A DNA stretch of 64,000 nucleotides, taken from positions 587,526-651,525 of the forward strand of contig JACKLF010000002.1 in the NCBI GenBank assembly GCA_024236055.1. Reading direction: 5' to 3'. Position numbers and translations under genes: made by a program. Source of the stretch: Alphaproteobacteria bacterium. GTDB taxonomy: Bacteria; Pseudomonadota; Alphaproteobacteria; Micropepsales; Micropepsaceae. The notes under the pieces were generated by a model. It was not told the origin of the DNA. It worked only from the letters and a program-made list of their open reading frames with translations, and did not search any database. Below, piece after piece: positions 1 through 7,182 of the stretch. Position 1 is the first letter of the stretch. Each line of letters begins with the position of its first letter.

Positions 1-235
1 AGAAGCGCGGCGGCACCCGGTCGACCAGCCAGCCGCCGGGGATCTGGCAGAAGGCATAGGTCCAGCCGAAGGCCGACAGGATCCAGCCCATATGGATGGT
101 GTCGATGCCCAGTTCGGCGCGCATGGCGGGCGCGGCGATCGACAGGTTGGAACGGTCCAGATAAGTGATGACGACGCTGACGAACAGCATCAGCATCACG
201 CCGTACCGCATGAAGGTTGGTTTTTGCGCCGTCAT
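1..235 (-). CDS. MFS transporter, N-terminal part (runs off the left edge)
   Basis: The first 78 codons of a major facilitator transporter are visible; the rest lies outside the window. The N-terminus has a short cytoplasmic stretch, a hydrophobic helix and then YLDRSNLSIAAPAM. This is the signature loop of the anion:cation symporter (hexuronate/galactonate, DgoT/ExuT-like) group, and it is followed by a second helix with the GWILSAFGWTYAFCQIPGG motif. The ATG lies one base after the dgoD stop on the same strand, so the two genes are almost certainly one transcript. The neighbour suggests uptake of D-galactonate or a related sugar acid, which is an inference. Confidence 0.8.
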   Translation of the reverse strand, partial: MTAQKPTFMRYGVMLMLFVSVVITYLDRSNLSIAAPAMRAELGIDTIHMGWILSAFGWTYAFCQIPGGWLVDRVPPRF

Positions 236-236
236 C

Positions 237-1385
237 TCACCACTCCGCAAATGATCCGTCGGCATGGCGCCAGACCGGATTGCGCCAGCGATGCCCGGCT
301 TTGGCTCCGGCCATCACGGCGTCTTCGTCAATATTCAGGCCAAGGCCGGGACCCCTGGGTATCTCCATGAATCCATCCGTGGCGGCAAAGACGGACGGAT
401 CGGCCAGATAGGCCGGAATGTCCGCATCCTTGTTGTAATGCATGCCGATGCTCTGTTCCTGGATCGCGGCGTTGTGGCAGACCGCATCCAGTTGCAGGCA
501 GGTCGCCAGCGCGATGGGCCCCAGCGGGCAATGCAGCGCCAGCGCCACGTCATAGGCTTCGGCCATCGCCGCGATCTTGCGGGTCTCGGTGATGCCGCCC
601 GAATGAGACGGGTCGGGCTGGATGACGTCGGCCAACCCACCCTGCAAAATCGTCTTGAAGTCCCAGCGCGAATAAAGCCGCTCGCCCAGCGCGATCGGTG
701 TCGCGGTCTGGGCCTTGATCTCCTTGAGGGCCTCGACATGCTCGCTCAGCACCGGCTCCTCGATGAACATCAGCCGGTATTGTTCGATCTCGCGCGCCAG
801 CACCTTGGCCATCGGCCGGTGCAGGCGGCCATGAAAATCCACCCCGATGCCAAAGCCCGGCCCCATCGCGGCGCGCACCGCCGCCACCCGTTCGAGCACC
901 GCATCCAGCCTGGCGTGGCTGTCGATATAGGCCAGCTCCTCGGTCGCAAGCATCTTGATGGCGGTAAAGCCCTTCGCCGCCGCCGCCTTCGCGCCCGCCA
1001 CGATGTCGGATGGCCTGTCGCCGCCGACCCAGTGATAGACCCGCATCCTGTGGCGCACCGGCCCGCCCAGCAGCGCATGCACCGGCTGGCCCAGCGCCTT
1101 GCCCTTGATGTCCCACAGCGCCTGGTCGATGCCCGCCAGCGCGCTCATGTGAATGCCGCCGCCGCGGTAAAAGCCCCCGCGATACAGCACCGTCCAGTGA
1201 TCCTCGATCGCGCCGGGGTCCTTGCCCACCAGGTAATCGGCCAGTTCCGCGACACAGGCGGCCACCGTGTCGGCGCGCCCTTCAAGCACCGGCTCGCCCC
1301 AGCCGCAAATGCCCGCATCGGTCTCGATCTTCAGGAACAGCCAGCGCGGCGGCACCGCAAAGGTGGTCAGCCTGGTGATTTTCAT
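237..1385 (-). CDS. dgoD: D-galactonate dehydratase
   Basis: 382 residues, the same length as E. coli DgoD. It is an enolase-superfamily sugar-acid dehydratase that converts D-galactonate to 2-dehydro-3-deoxy-galactonate (De Ley-Doudoroff route). The Mg2+ ligands and acid/base residues sit in the expected places: Asp and His in GVDFHGRLHRP, Glu in FIEEPV, Glu in ALGERLYSR, and His in DPSHSGGITE. The capping N-terminus (MKITRLTTF...PPRWLFLKIETDAG) and the C-terminus (WRNPVWRHADGS) also match the family. I chose the ATG at 1385 because homology begins exactly there; the reading frame is open 32 codons further upstream without family similarity. It is followed at once by the MFS transporter gene. 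Confidence 0.93.
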   Translation of the reverse strand: MKITRLTTFAVPPRWLFLKIETDAGICGWGEPVLEGRADTVAACVAELADYLVGKDPGAIEDHWTVLYRGGFYRGGGIHMSALAGIDQALWDIKGKALGQPVHALLGGPVRHRMRVYHWVGGDRPSDIVAGAKAAAAKGFTAIKMLATEELAYIDSHARLDAVLERVAAVRAAMGPGFGIGVDFHGRLHRPMAKVLAREIEQYRLMFIEEPVLSEHVEALKEIKAQTATPIALGERLYSRWDFKTILQGGLADVIQPDPSHSGGITETRKIAAMAEAYDVALALHCPLGPIALATCLQLDAVCHNAAIQEQSIGMHYNKDADIPAYLADPSVFAATDGFMEIPRGPGLGLNIDEDAVMAGAKAGHRWRNPVWRHADGSFAEW

Positions 1386-1525
1386 GCCGTGCCCCGAAAC
1401 GCCCCGATTTGCCGGCTGTTCGCGCCGGTCCGGGGGCACAGTGGCCGTCAATCGGCGGGCGCGCAAGTTGCCGCAGGGCATTATGCGGGGGCTGAAGCGG
1501 GCCCCGCCCCGCCTATATTACGTCC

Positions 1526-1900
1526 ATGCAAGAGATCGCCACGTCCGAAGTGACCATGCGCCAGGCGGCCGAACGGGCCGTTCTGGGCCGCTGCCCCTGT
1601 TGCGGACAGGGGCGGCTGTTCCGTTCCTACCTCAAGCAGGTGGATGCGTGTTCGGCCTGCGGCGAGCGCTTTGGCGGCATCCGCGCCGATGACGCCGCCC
1701 CCTGGGCCACCATCATCCTGGTCGGCCATATTTTCCTGCCGCTGGCCTTCATGGTGGACCTGAGCTTCCTGCCCACCTGGGCGGCTGCCCTGGGCATGGC
1801 GGGCGCCTTTACCGGCTTGTCGCTGGCGATCCTGCCGCGCGCCAAGGGCCTGTTCATCGCCATTCTGTGGCGCACCCGCGCGCCCGGTTACGCCGCTTAA
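1526..1900 (+). CDS. DUF983 family small membrane protein
   Basis: 124 residues. The N-terminal part carries two CxxC pairs (RCPCCGQGRLF and CSACGERF) that look like a zinc ribbon. Two hydrophobic segments follow (ATIILVGHIFLPLAFM and AAALGMAGAFTGLSLAIL). This is the arrangement of the alphaproteobacterial DUF983 proteins, whose function is not established. It is a single gene, divergent from dgoD, with a 140-bp gap between them in which I see nothing else. Confidence 0.85.
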   Translation: MQEIATSEVTMRQAAERAVLGRCPCCGQGRLFRSYLKQVDACSACGERFGGIRADDAAPWATIILVGHIFLPLAFMVDLSFLPTWAAALGMAGAFTGLSLAILPRAKGLFIAILWRTRAPGYAA

Positions 1901-1929
1901 CCGCTACGCAGCCTGAAAAGCCGCGCCGC

Positions 1930-2397
1930 TTAAGGCCGGTCGCACGCCCCACAAGGCTCGGCCGCCATGCAACGGCAGGCGCTGCGATACTGTTTTTCCT
2001 TTTCATCCAGGAACTGCGCCAACGCCTGTTGCAGCAGATGCTGGCGGGTGGTGTCGTCCTTGACCGCGACAATGCCCAGCCGCTCGAAATCATGCGCCGA
2101 CATGCGGATGGTGCATTTGCGCACGGCAGGGACCGGCTGGGATGTCAGCGCAGGCGCAGCGGCGGGCGCCGGCGCGGGCGGCCGCACAACGACGGACGGC
2201 GGCAGGGCGGCGCCAGCCGCGACCCGTGGCGGGACAGGAGCGCCGCGCACGCCCCCGCTTTCAATTTGGCCATCCTTGGCATTTTGGCCATCGGCTTTGG
2301 CGTTATCCCTTTTGGCGTCGGGCATCGGCCAGGGCCGCGCCTCGCCCTTGCGCGCCAGAATGTCCGCGGTGATGGATGCAAAATGTCCGTATCCCAT
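1930..2397 (-). CDS. Small protein with ribbon-helix-helix-like segment and Cys-rich tail, partner of the ParA-like ATPase
   Basis: 155 residues, not a family I can name. The first 25 residues (MGYGHFASITADILARKGEA) precede a long Ala/Pro-rich linker. Around residues 95-135 lies KCTIRMSAHDFERLG and then two helices ending ALAQFLDEKE, a strand-helix-helix pattern like CopG/Arc DNA-binding proteins. The tail has four cysteines (CRC, then CGAC) that could bind a metal. The ATG at 2397 has a GAGG sequence 7 bases upstream and lies 7 bp after the stop of the ParA-like gene, so the two are co-transcribed. A ParA ATPase with a small DNA-binding partner is the layout of ParA-ParG type systems; that function is an inference. 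Confidence 0.7.
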   Translation of the reverse strand: MGYGHFASITADILARKGEARPWPMPDAKRDNAKADGQNAKDGQIESGGVRGAPVPPRVAAGAALPPSVVVRPPAPAPAAAPALTSQPVPAVRKCTIRMSAHDFERLGIVAVKDDTTRQHLLQQALAQFLDEKEKQYRSACRCMAAEPCGACDRP

Positions 2398-2404
2398 GGC
2401 TGCC

Positions 2405-3280
2405 TCACTTGCCCCAGACCGCGTCCGTCTGGCGGCGGCCAAAACTGCGCCGCTCCGGCCCGCGATACAGCGTGTTCGGCAAAAGGATGCGCCGGTCCAC
2501 ACCGCTGCGCCGTTCGGGCCCTTCATAGCCAGAACCGTCATAAACCGGCGGCGCCACCACGGGCGGCGCTTCGTCCGGCAACGGCGATTCATTGGCCAGC
2601 AGCGAGCTGATCGACAGATGGTCCGGCTTGAACTCCGGCAGCAGCGCCGGGTCGTGCACGATGCGCGAGAGCTTGTCCTGGATATAGACCCACAGATCGC
2701 TGATCTCGCGCGCCGAGGGCGAGCCGGGTACCACCTCGCCCACCGTGCGCCCGTCGATCATCGAGGCGGCGAAGTCGACGCGGTGATGAATGGTCACAGG
2801 CGCCACCGTGCCATGCTGCGACAGCGCCACCGCGCTTTCGCCGGTGATGCGCGCGCGCGCCGTGGCGGCATTGACGACAAAGATCACCGGCTTGCCGTGG
2901 CGCTCGGCGATGTCGACGGTCGCGCCCACCGCGCGCAAATCGTGCGGACTGGGCCGGGTGGGCACCAGCACCAGATCGGCATGGGCGACCACCCGGCTGA
3001 TCGACTGGGTGATGGCCGGCGGGGTGTCGATGACTGCGATGCGCACGCCCGCCTGCTCAAGCCCGGCCAATGCCTGTTCCAGGTCAGGCATGCCCGCCTT
3101 GACGAAATGCGGCTCGGGCGCCTGGCGGGCATTCCACCAATGGGCCAGCGAGCCTTGGGGATCGGTGTCGATCAGCGCGATGGGGCCGGCGCCGCTGCGC
3201 TGTGCCTCGACCGCCAGATGGCCCGAAACCGTGGTCTTGCCCGAACCGCCCTTCTGGGACGCCGCGACGATGGTGTACAT
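2405..3280 (-). CDS. Orphan ParA/Soj-family ATPase with C-terminal GPERR repeats
   Basis: 291 residues. Deviant Walker A motif QKGGSGKTT at residues 9-17, Walker A' IDTDPQGSLAHWW near 38-50, and Walker B IAVIDTPP near 100. These are the hallmarks of ParA ATPases that position DNA or protein cargo on the nucleoid. After the ATPase domain (to about residue 225) there is a proline-rich linker and two copies of a basic motif, GPERRSGVDRR and GPERRSFGRR. No parB or parS-like sequence is visible nearby, and it lacks the MipZ-type NEKGGSGKS start, so it is unlikely to be the main chromosome partition protein or MipZ. Its partner is probably the downstream small protein. Confidence 0.85.
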   Translation of the reverse strand: MYTIVAASQKGGSGKTTVSGHLAVEAQRSGAGPIALIDTDPQGSLAHWWNARQAPEPHFVKAGMPDLEQALAGLEQAGVRIAVIDTPPAITQSISRVVAHADLVLVPTRPSPHDLRAVGATVDIAERHGKPVIFVVNAATARARITGESAVALSQHGTVAPVTIHHRVDFAASMIDGRTVGEVVPGSPSAREISDLWVYIQDKLSRIVHDPALLPEFKPDHLSISSLLANESPLPDEAPPVVAPPVYDGSGYEGPERRSGVDRRILLPNTLYRGPERRSFGRRQTDAVWGK

Positions 3281-3386
3281 GCCGAAAACCCCGTTGTGCG
3301 GGATCGACTATGCGGCCATGCCCCTTGCGGGGGGCTGAAACAGGATGCTGCAATTTGCTTCGAATAAAGCGGCAATTGTCGCTTGT

Positions 3387-4043
3387 TCAGCCTGCGCCCT
3401 TCTGCAGGGCGATCCGGGCCTTGCGCCGCCACTGGCTGGCCAGGCCGTCCATCGCGGCCATGCGCGCCAGCTCATCGGGGCTGGCGCCGCCGAAATTGAC
3501 GATCTCCACAAGGCGGGCAAAGGAAAAGTCCGGGTTGGGGCGATCGGCCAGCGTGAGCGCATCGCCCGCCGTGAGCGCGCCCGCCTTCAGCACGCGATAG
3601 TACCAGCCGCTCTGGCCGCTTTGCACCATGTGCTTGACCACGCGCGGTTCGCCCAGCTTCAGCGCGAACTTGAAGCAGGGCTGCCGCGGCTGGCACACCT
3701 GCAGCAGCGCGCTGCCGATGGCATGAATATCGCCGGGACAGATATCGGCTTCCACCAACCCCATGATGGTCAGATTTTCGCCCATCGCACCGGGCACGAA
3801 TTGGCCGGCCTTTTCGGGGAAGGCCTGCGCCCAGGCGGGAAAGTGCGTGGCGCCGTAGCCATAGACCGCTTTTTCCTCGCCACCATGCACGCTGAGGTCC
3901 GCCTGCTGGTCGCCTTCCAGGCCCAGCATGCCCACCGCGACCGCGCCATGGCGCGCCTGCTTGACGATGGCGCTGGGCACATGGTCGGGGCCCAGGGGCG
4001 CAATCGCGCCGGTCTGCACGGACAGGATGGAAGCGGCGGTCAT
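3387..4043 (-). CDS. MOSC-domain protein (YiiM-like)
   Basis: 218 residues. It has the MOSC beta-barrel with the core motif GLEGDQQADLSVHGGEEKAVYGY near residues 42-64 (GD and HGG residues), followed by MGENLTIMGL and the conserved cysteine region CQPRQPCFK. The C-terminal 3-alpha domain seen in YiiM is present. MOSC proteins handle molybdenum-cofactor sulfur or reduce N-hydroxylated bases and similar compounds (YiiM); the exact substrate cannot be read here. It stands alone between the parA-like pair and btaB. Confidence 0.88.
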   Translation of the reverse strand: MTAASILSVQTGAIAPLGPDHVPSAIVKQARHGAVAVGMLGLEGDQQADLSVHGGEEKAVYGYGATHFPAWAQAFPEKAGQFVPGAMGENLTIMGLVEADICPGDIHAIGSALLQVCQPRQPCFKFALKLGEPRVVKHMVQSGQSGWYYRVLKAGALTAGDALTLADRPNPDFSFARLVEIVNFGGASPDELARMAAMDGLASQWRRKARIALQKGAG

Positions 4044-4075
4044 GCCCGCACACTATCGTGGCGGCGGGCCCGCTA

Positions 4076-4756
4076 CTAGGACGCAGACGGTGATGCCTGA
4101 CGTGGTGCGCGTAGCGTCGCCAACGCGGCATAGCCGCCCAGGATCTGGTGAAAGTCACAGGCCAGGCCATGACGGGCGGCAACAATGTGCGCCTGCGCGT
4201 CAAGGTCCAGGCGGGGCGCCACCGAAAAACGCGCCAGCCAGGCGTAAAGCCCGCTGCGGAAAAGCTTTGGCAGCCCGGCGCAATCACCGAAGTCGGCCAC
4301 ATGCAGCGATCCGCCGGGTGTCAGAAGCGATGCAGCATGGTCCAGCGCATCCCGCCAGCGGGGAATCATCGACAGGGCATATGAAATCACCACCCGCTCA
4401 TAGCGCGGCACGCCGAACAGCGCGCCTGCGTCAAAGCCGGTGGCATCGGCCTGCGCCACCTGCACCGCGACACGCTCGCGCGCGATCGAGGCACGCGCGG
4501 TCTCAAGCATCGCCGCCGAAATGTCGACGCCATAGCAATGGGCCTGCGGATAGCGCCGCGCGATGCACAGAAGATTGCGGGCGGTGCCGCAGCCGATTTC
4601 CAGCACCCGCCCGCCCGGCGGCACGTCCAGGTCCGCGATCAACCGGTCGCGGCCCAGAAGATAGGGCTTGCGCGTGATGTCATAGATATGGCGCTGGAAG
4701 CGATAGATCGCATCCATCTGCGCGCCGGCTTCGGCATGGTCGTGCGCCAGGCTCAC
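4076..4756 (-). CDS. btaB: Diacylglyceryl-homoserine N-methyltransferase (betaine lipid)
   Basis: 226 residues. Class I SAM methyltransferase with motif I VLEIGCGTARNLL and post-motif YGVDISAAMLETAR; the opening MDAIYRFQRHIYDITRKPYLLGRDRLI is characteristic of BtaB. It methylates the homoserine head group three times to give DGTS, a phosphorus-free membrane lipid. A GTG start at 4756 overlaps the TGA of btaA (GTGA), so I chose it over the internal ATG at 4717. Coupled translation with btaA supports a two-step pathway from one mRNA. Confidence 0.88.
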   Translation of the reverse strand: MSLAHDHAEAGAQMDAIYRFQRHIYDITRKPYLLGRDRLIADLDVPPGGRVLEIGCGTARNLLCIARRYPQAHCYGVDISAAMLETARASIARERVAVQVAQADATGFDAGALFGVPRYERVVISYALSMIPRWRDALDHAASLLTPGGSLHVADFGDCAGLPKLFRSGLYAWLARFSVAPRLDLDAQAHIVAARHGLACDFHQILGGYAALATLRAPRQASPSAS

Positions 4757-5985
4757 GCGCCATCCAGCGTGTAAAGATGGAAGCCGCCATAAATGGACGA
4801 GCGGTCGCGCGCATTCAGTTCGCGGCTGCGCGCTTCGTGATAGGTCCAGCGCGACAGGATGGCGTCCGGCACCCGGCCCGGCAGCAGCCGTTCGTCGGCG
4901 GCGGTGCGGAAGATCACCCGCGCGCCCGGCGCGGCGGCGCGTGTGATGGCGCGCCACAATTCGGTCAGCTGGTGATCGTTCATCCAGTCCTGTGCGTCCA
5001 GCAGCACCACCGCATGCACCGTGGCGCGCGGCTGGCCCGACAGATAGTCGGTCATCGAGTCGTGGCGCACATCGACCCGTCCGGCGCGCGCGCGCACCAT
5101 GTCGAAATTGTGCGCCTCCAGATAGGGCGGCAGCGCGGCATCATCGCCGCCATAACCGCGGCCGAAGGCCTGGCGGGCGAAGTAATTGTCTTTCAGCGCG
5201 AAACCGCAGGCCAGCTTTTCCACCCGCTGGCGCAGCACCTCGTGCATGGCGCTGCCGCCGGCCAGCGCTTCATATTGCGCCGGGGGAATGCCCAGGCCGT
5301 AAAGCGAGGCGGGATGCGACAGGATCCAGCGCAGCAGCGGCTTGTCGAAGGCCGGCGCAATCACCTGGTCGAACAGGCGGCGCTGTTCCTCAAGCGTCTG
5401 GGCGCGCGCGAGCGCACCGGCATTGACGCCCATCACCTTGCCCAGCAGATGCGCCGCGCCGATGAACTGGCCCAAAAGGCCGGTGCGATAGAAGCCCCGC
5501 GCGAAGGCGCCGATGCGGCGGCGCCCGAACATGTCGCGCGCCTGCCAGTAGCGGCGGGACGTTTCGTCCAGATTGGGCGCGACATAACGATCGTAATTGC
5601 GGATGTTGGCGGGCCGGTCGGCGCACACGAAAAAGTCGGAAAATTCATGCTGGCCCGGCAGGTGGCGCACCGCCGCCAGCTTCAGCCGGTTCAGCGCAAC
5701 ATGGGCATGGTTCAGGTCGACAGCGGTGATGCGGCCCGGATCGGCGGTCAGATAGGACAGGATATTGCAGCCGCCCGAGGCGATGGCGACCAGATTCTCG
5801 CCGGGGCGAAGCGCGAGCGCTTCCATGTCGATCACCGGGTCTTCCCAGATCTGCGGATAGACCAGGCCCTGGAAGGCGGCGGTGAACAGCCGCTCGCGGA
5901 AGGAGGGCATGGTCAGAAGACCGTTGCCATAGACCGCCCGTTCCAGCCGGACTTGCGTGGCTTGCCGGGTACCTGCTGCGGACAT
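4753..5985 (-). CDS. btaA: SAM:diacylglycerol 3-amino-3-carboxypropyltransferase
   Basis: 410 residues, the DUF3419/BtaA family. It transfers the aminocarboxypropyl group of S-adenosylmethionine to diacylglycerol, the first step of DGTS betaine-lipid synthesis. Family features seen are YPQIWEDPVIDMEAL, the SAM-binding IASGGCNILSYL with AVDLNHAHVALNRLK, and near the end RVIFRTAADERLLPG. The ATG at 5985 has a strong GGAGG seven bases upstream. A three-half-site Pho box and a -10 box precede it, so the pair is probably expressed under phosphate limitation, as known for bta genes in Rhodobacter and Sinorhizobium. Confidence 0.92.
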   Translation of the reverse strand: MSAAGTRQATQVRLERAVYGNGLLTMPSFRERLFTAAFQGLVYPQIWEDPVIDMEALALRPGENLVAIASGGCNILSYLTADPGRITAVDLNHAHVALNRLKLAAVRHLPGQHEFSDFFVCADRPANIRNYDRYVAPNLDETSRRYWQARDMFGRRRIGAFARGFYRTGLLGQFIGAAHLLGKVMGVNAGALARAQTLEEQRRLFDQVIAPAFDKPLLRWILSHPASLYGLGIPPAQYEALAGGSAMHEVLRQRVEKLACGFALKDNYFARQAFGRGYGGDDAALPPYLEAHNFDMVRARAGRVDVRHDSMTDYLSGQPRATVHAVVLLDAQDWMNDHQLTELWRAITRAAAPGARVIFRTAADERLLPGRVPDAILSRWTYHEARSRELNARDRSSIYGGFHLYTLDGA

Positions 5986-6046
5986 GATGCCTCCATCGCG
6001 CACCGGCGCCCGCAAAAGCGCTGGGGCGCGGCCGATTCTTTGCGCA

Positions 6047-6089
6047 ATTATCTGCTTCGCATGACGCGGGGATGACGTTTTGCCGACAG
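6047..6089 (-). promoter_or_regulatory. Pho box and -10 element upstream of btaAB
   Basis: Read on the minus strand, three 7-base half-sites follow one another at exactly 11-base intervals: CTGTCGG (6089-6083), ACGTCAT (6078-6072) and GCGTCAT (6067-6061). The PhoB half-site consensus is CTGTCAT with a 4-base spacer, so each site matches 5 of 7. Eight bases further on is GATAAT (6052-6047), a near-consensus -10 box, where a PhoB-dependent promoter would have it. The btaA start is 62 bases downstream. Known biology (betaine lipids replace phospholipids when phosphate is scarce) agrees with this reading. Confidence 0.65.
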
Positions 6090-6090
6090 G

Positions 6091-6126
6091 CCCATCACAG
6101 GACCCATCACGGGGCTCATCACGGGA
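6091..6126. repeat. Three tandem copies of a 12-bp unit
   Basis: Units CCCATCACAGGA, CCCATCACGGGG and CTCATCACGGGA lie head to tail directly upstream of the Pho box. They do not match the 11-base PhoB period. The tract could be a slipped-strand repeat or an extra regulator site; nothing in the sequence decides this. Confidence 0.7.
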
Positions 6127-6236
6127 CCTGCCCGCCGGGCTGTTCCGAAACGGGACGCGGGGATCACAAATCCGGGGGCCAGGCGGCGGCACGGCTTGTG
6201 CAGCGTCCGGCGGGACACCGTTTTTCAGGATTGCCC

Positions 6237-6626
6237 ATGGCCCGTTTTGCCACACGCCCCCTGACCATCACCCTGTGCGCAGCCCTGTTCGGCGGCGCAC
6301 TTGTGGCCGCGCCCGCCGCACAGGCCGGCGGCGTGGGCGCCGGCGACGCCACGGGCGTCGGCTTTACCGGCGGCAACAACATCAATGTGCAGGTCAATAT
6401 CGACAACACCAAGGTGATCAACGCCGACTCCAACGTCGCCATCACCAAGACCTTCAACGGCGTGAATGTCGGCTATGGCCTGGGCGGCGCCAGCGTGCTG
6501 GGTGTGATCAACCAGCGCAGCGCCGATGCCCAGTCGCTGTCGGACCAGCGTTCGGCCACCGCGCAGCAGGTCGCCAACCAGGCGCAATATATCGCCCAGG
6601 CCGTCGCGGCCTATGGCGGCTACTGA
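6237..6626 (+). CDS. Small secreted Gly/Asn-rich protein, unknown function
   Basis: 129 residues. A clear Sec signal peptide (Arg, hydrophobic TITLCAALFGGALVAAP, cleavage near AAQA-GG) leads to a mature part of about 100 residues rich in Gly, Asn and Val (GVGFTGGNNINVQVNIDN, then FNGVNVGYGLGGASVLGVI) and a Gln/Ala-rich C-terminal helix (SLSDQRSATAQQVANQAQYI). The alternating small and polar residues resemble repeat-type beta-structured surface proteins (curlin-like or Ice-nucleation-like), but no family motif is present. The ATG at 6237 has AGGA about 7 bases upstream; an in-frame start at 6072 would put basic, non-signal sequence ahead of the signal peptide. Confidence 0.75.
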   Translation: MARFATRPLTITLCAALFGGALVAAPAAQAGGVGAGDATGVGFTGGNNINVQVNIDNTKVINADSNVAITKTFNGVNVGYGLGGASVLGVINQRSADAQSLSDQRSATAQQVANQAQYIAQAVAAYGGY

Positions 6627-6744
6627 GCCGGATTCGCCGCGCACATTCCTGCCCAGAACCGTTCATGTGCGGTTCATCGCCGCTTGGTATTGTGTGAGCG
6701 TCAGTTGACGGTTTGCCCCTCCCCGTATGGCTGACAGTGCATTG

Positions 6745-6779
6745 GCCCCGCCGTTCCCCACGGCGGGGCTTTCGCTTTT
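6745..6779 (+). terminator. Rho-independent terminator
   Basis: A 9-bp perfect GC-rich stem (6745-6753 with 6761-6769, loop TTCCCCA) is followed by TTTCGCTTTT. It points along the plus strand and ends transcription from the secreted-protein gene. The 118 bases between that stop codon and this hairpin hold no other gene that I can see; a small RNA ending here is possible but unsupported. Confidence 0.75.
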
Positions 6780-6907
6780 GCGCGATCGGATTTGGCATTT
6801 CCTTGCGGCGTGAGAATTGATCGTCGCGGTGCGTGCTTTCGCCTGCCGCGCCGCCCTCCCGCCACGCGGCCACGACGCTGACGCTGGGCCGCCGCGGGCG
6901 GACTTGG

Positions 6908-6944
6908 CATTCAACAGCCCTCGCCTTGCGAGGGCTGTTGAATG
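6908..6944 (-). terminator. Perfect 16-bp inverted repeat at the 3' end of tRNA-Thr
   Basis: Arms 6908-6923 and 6929-6944 are exactly complementary, with a 5-base loop. The hairpin lies directly downstream of the tRNA on its strand and shares its last two bases with the tRNA CCA end. There is no clear U-run, so it may act as a terminator or as a stop for 3' processing. It is also downstream of the secreted-protein terminator on the plus strand. Confidence 0.6.
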
Positions 6945-7018
6945 GTGCCGCCTGCGTGACTCGAACACGCGACCCCATCATTACGAATGATGTGCTCTAC
7001 CGGCTGAGCTAAGGCGGC
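6943..7018 (-). tRNA. tRNA-Thr, anticodon CGT
   Basis: 76 bases including an encoded CCA. The acceptor stem GCCGCCT/AGGCGGC is perfect, the D-arm is AGCTCAGCCGGTAGAGC, the anticodon stem CATCA/TGATG encloses loop TTCGTAA, and the T-arm is GCGTG-TTCGAGT-CACGC. Anticodon CGT reads ACG (Thr). A copy of the short intergenic repeat occupies the leader just upstream, between the tRNA and a possible TATAAC -10 box (7085-7080). Confidence 0.95.
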
Positions 7019-7022
7019 AATC

Positions 7023-7079
7023 CCGGAGCGACCGGCGACCTGGAGCAGCGAAGCTGCGCAAGGCCGTCCGGGGCGACCC
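7023..7079. repeat. Short intergenic repeat (GGAGCGACCGG family), copy 1, in the tRNA-Thr leader
   Basis: Begins CGGAGCGACCGGCGACCTGG and ends CCGTCCGGGGCGACCC, with a small internal hairpin GCAGC-GAA-GCTGC. The same 5' and 3' blocks recur at 22233, 22291 and 55757. It lies between the tRNA 5' end and the likely promoter, so it would be transcribed in the precursor. Confidence 0.8.
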
Positions 7080-7182
7080 GTTATAAAGAGGCGGGGAAAC
7101 TACTGGCCCCGCCCCCCCACTGCAACAGCCAAAACTGCCCCGGGCCGCCTTAAGGACCGGTTTCGGGCGTCTATTTGCCGCC

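Noticed and set aside
264..1553. A 429-codon plus-strand frame over dgoD
   Set aside because: The minus-strand frame gives an exact-length DgoD with all catalytic residues; the plus frame has no family.
6091..6126. Three 12-bp tandem units as a CRISPR-like array
   Set aside because: There are no spacers; the units are directly adjacent and too short.
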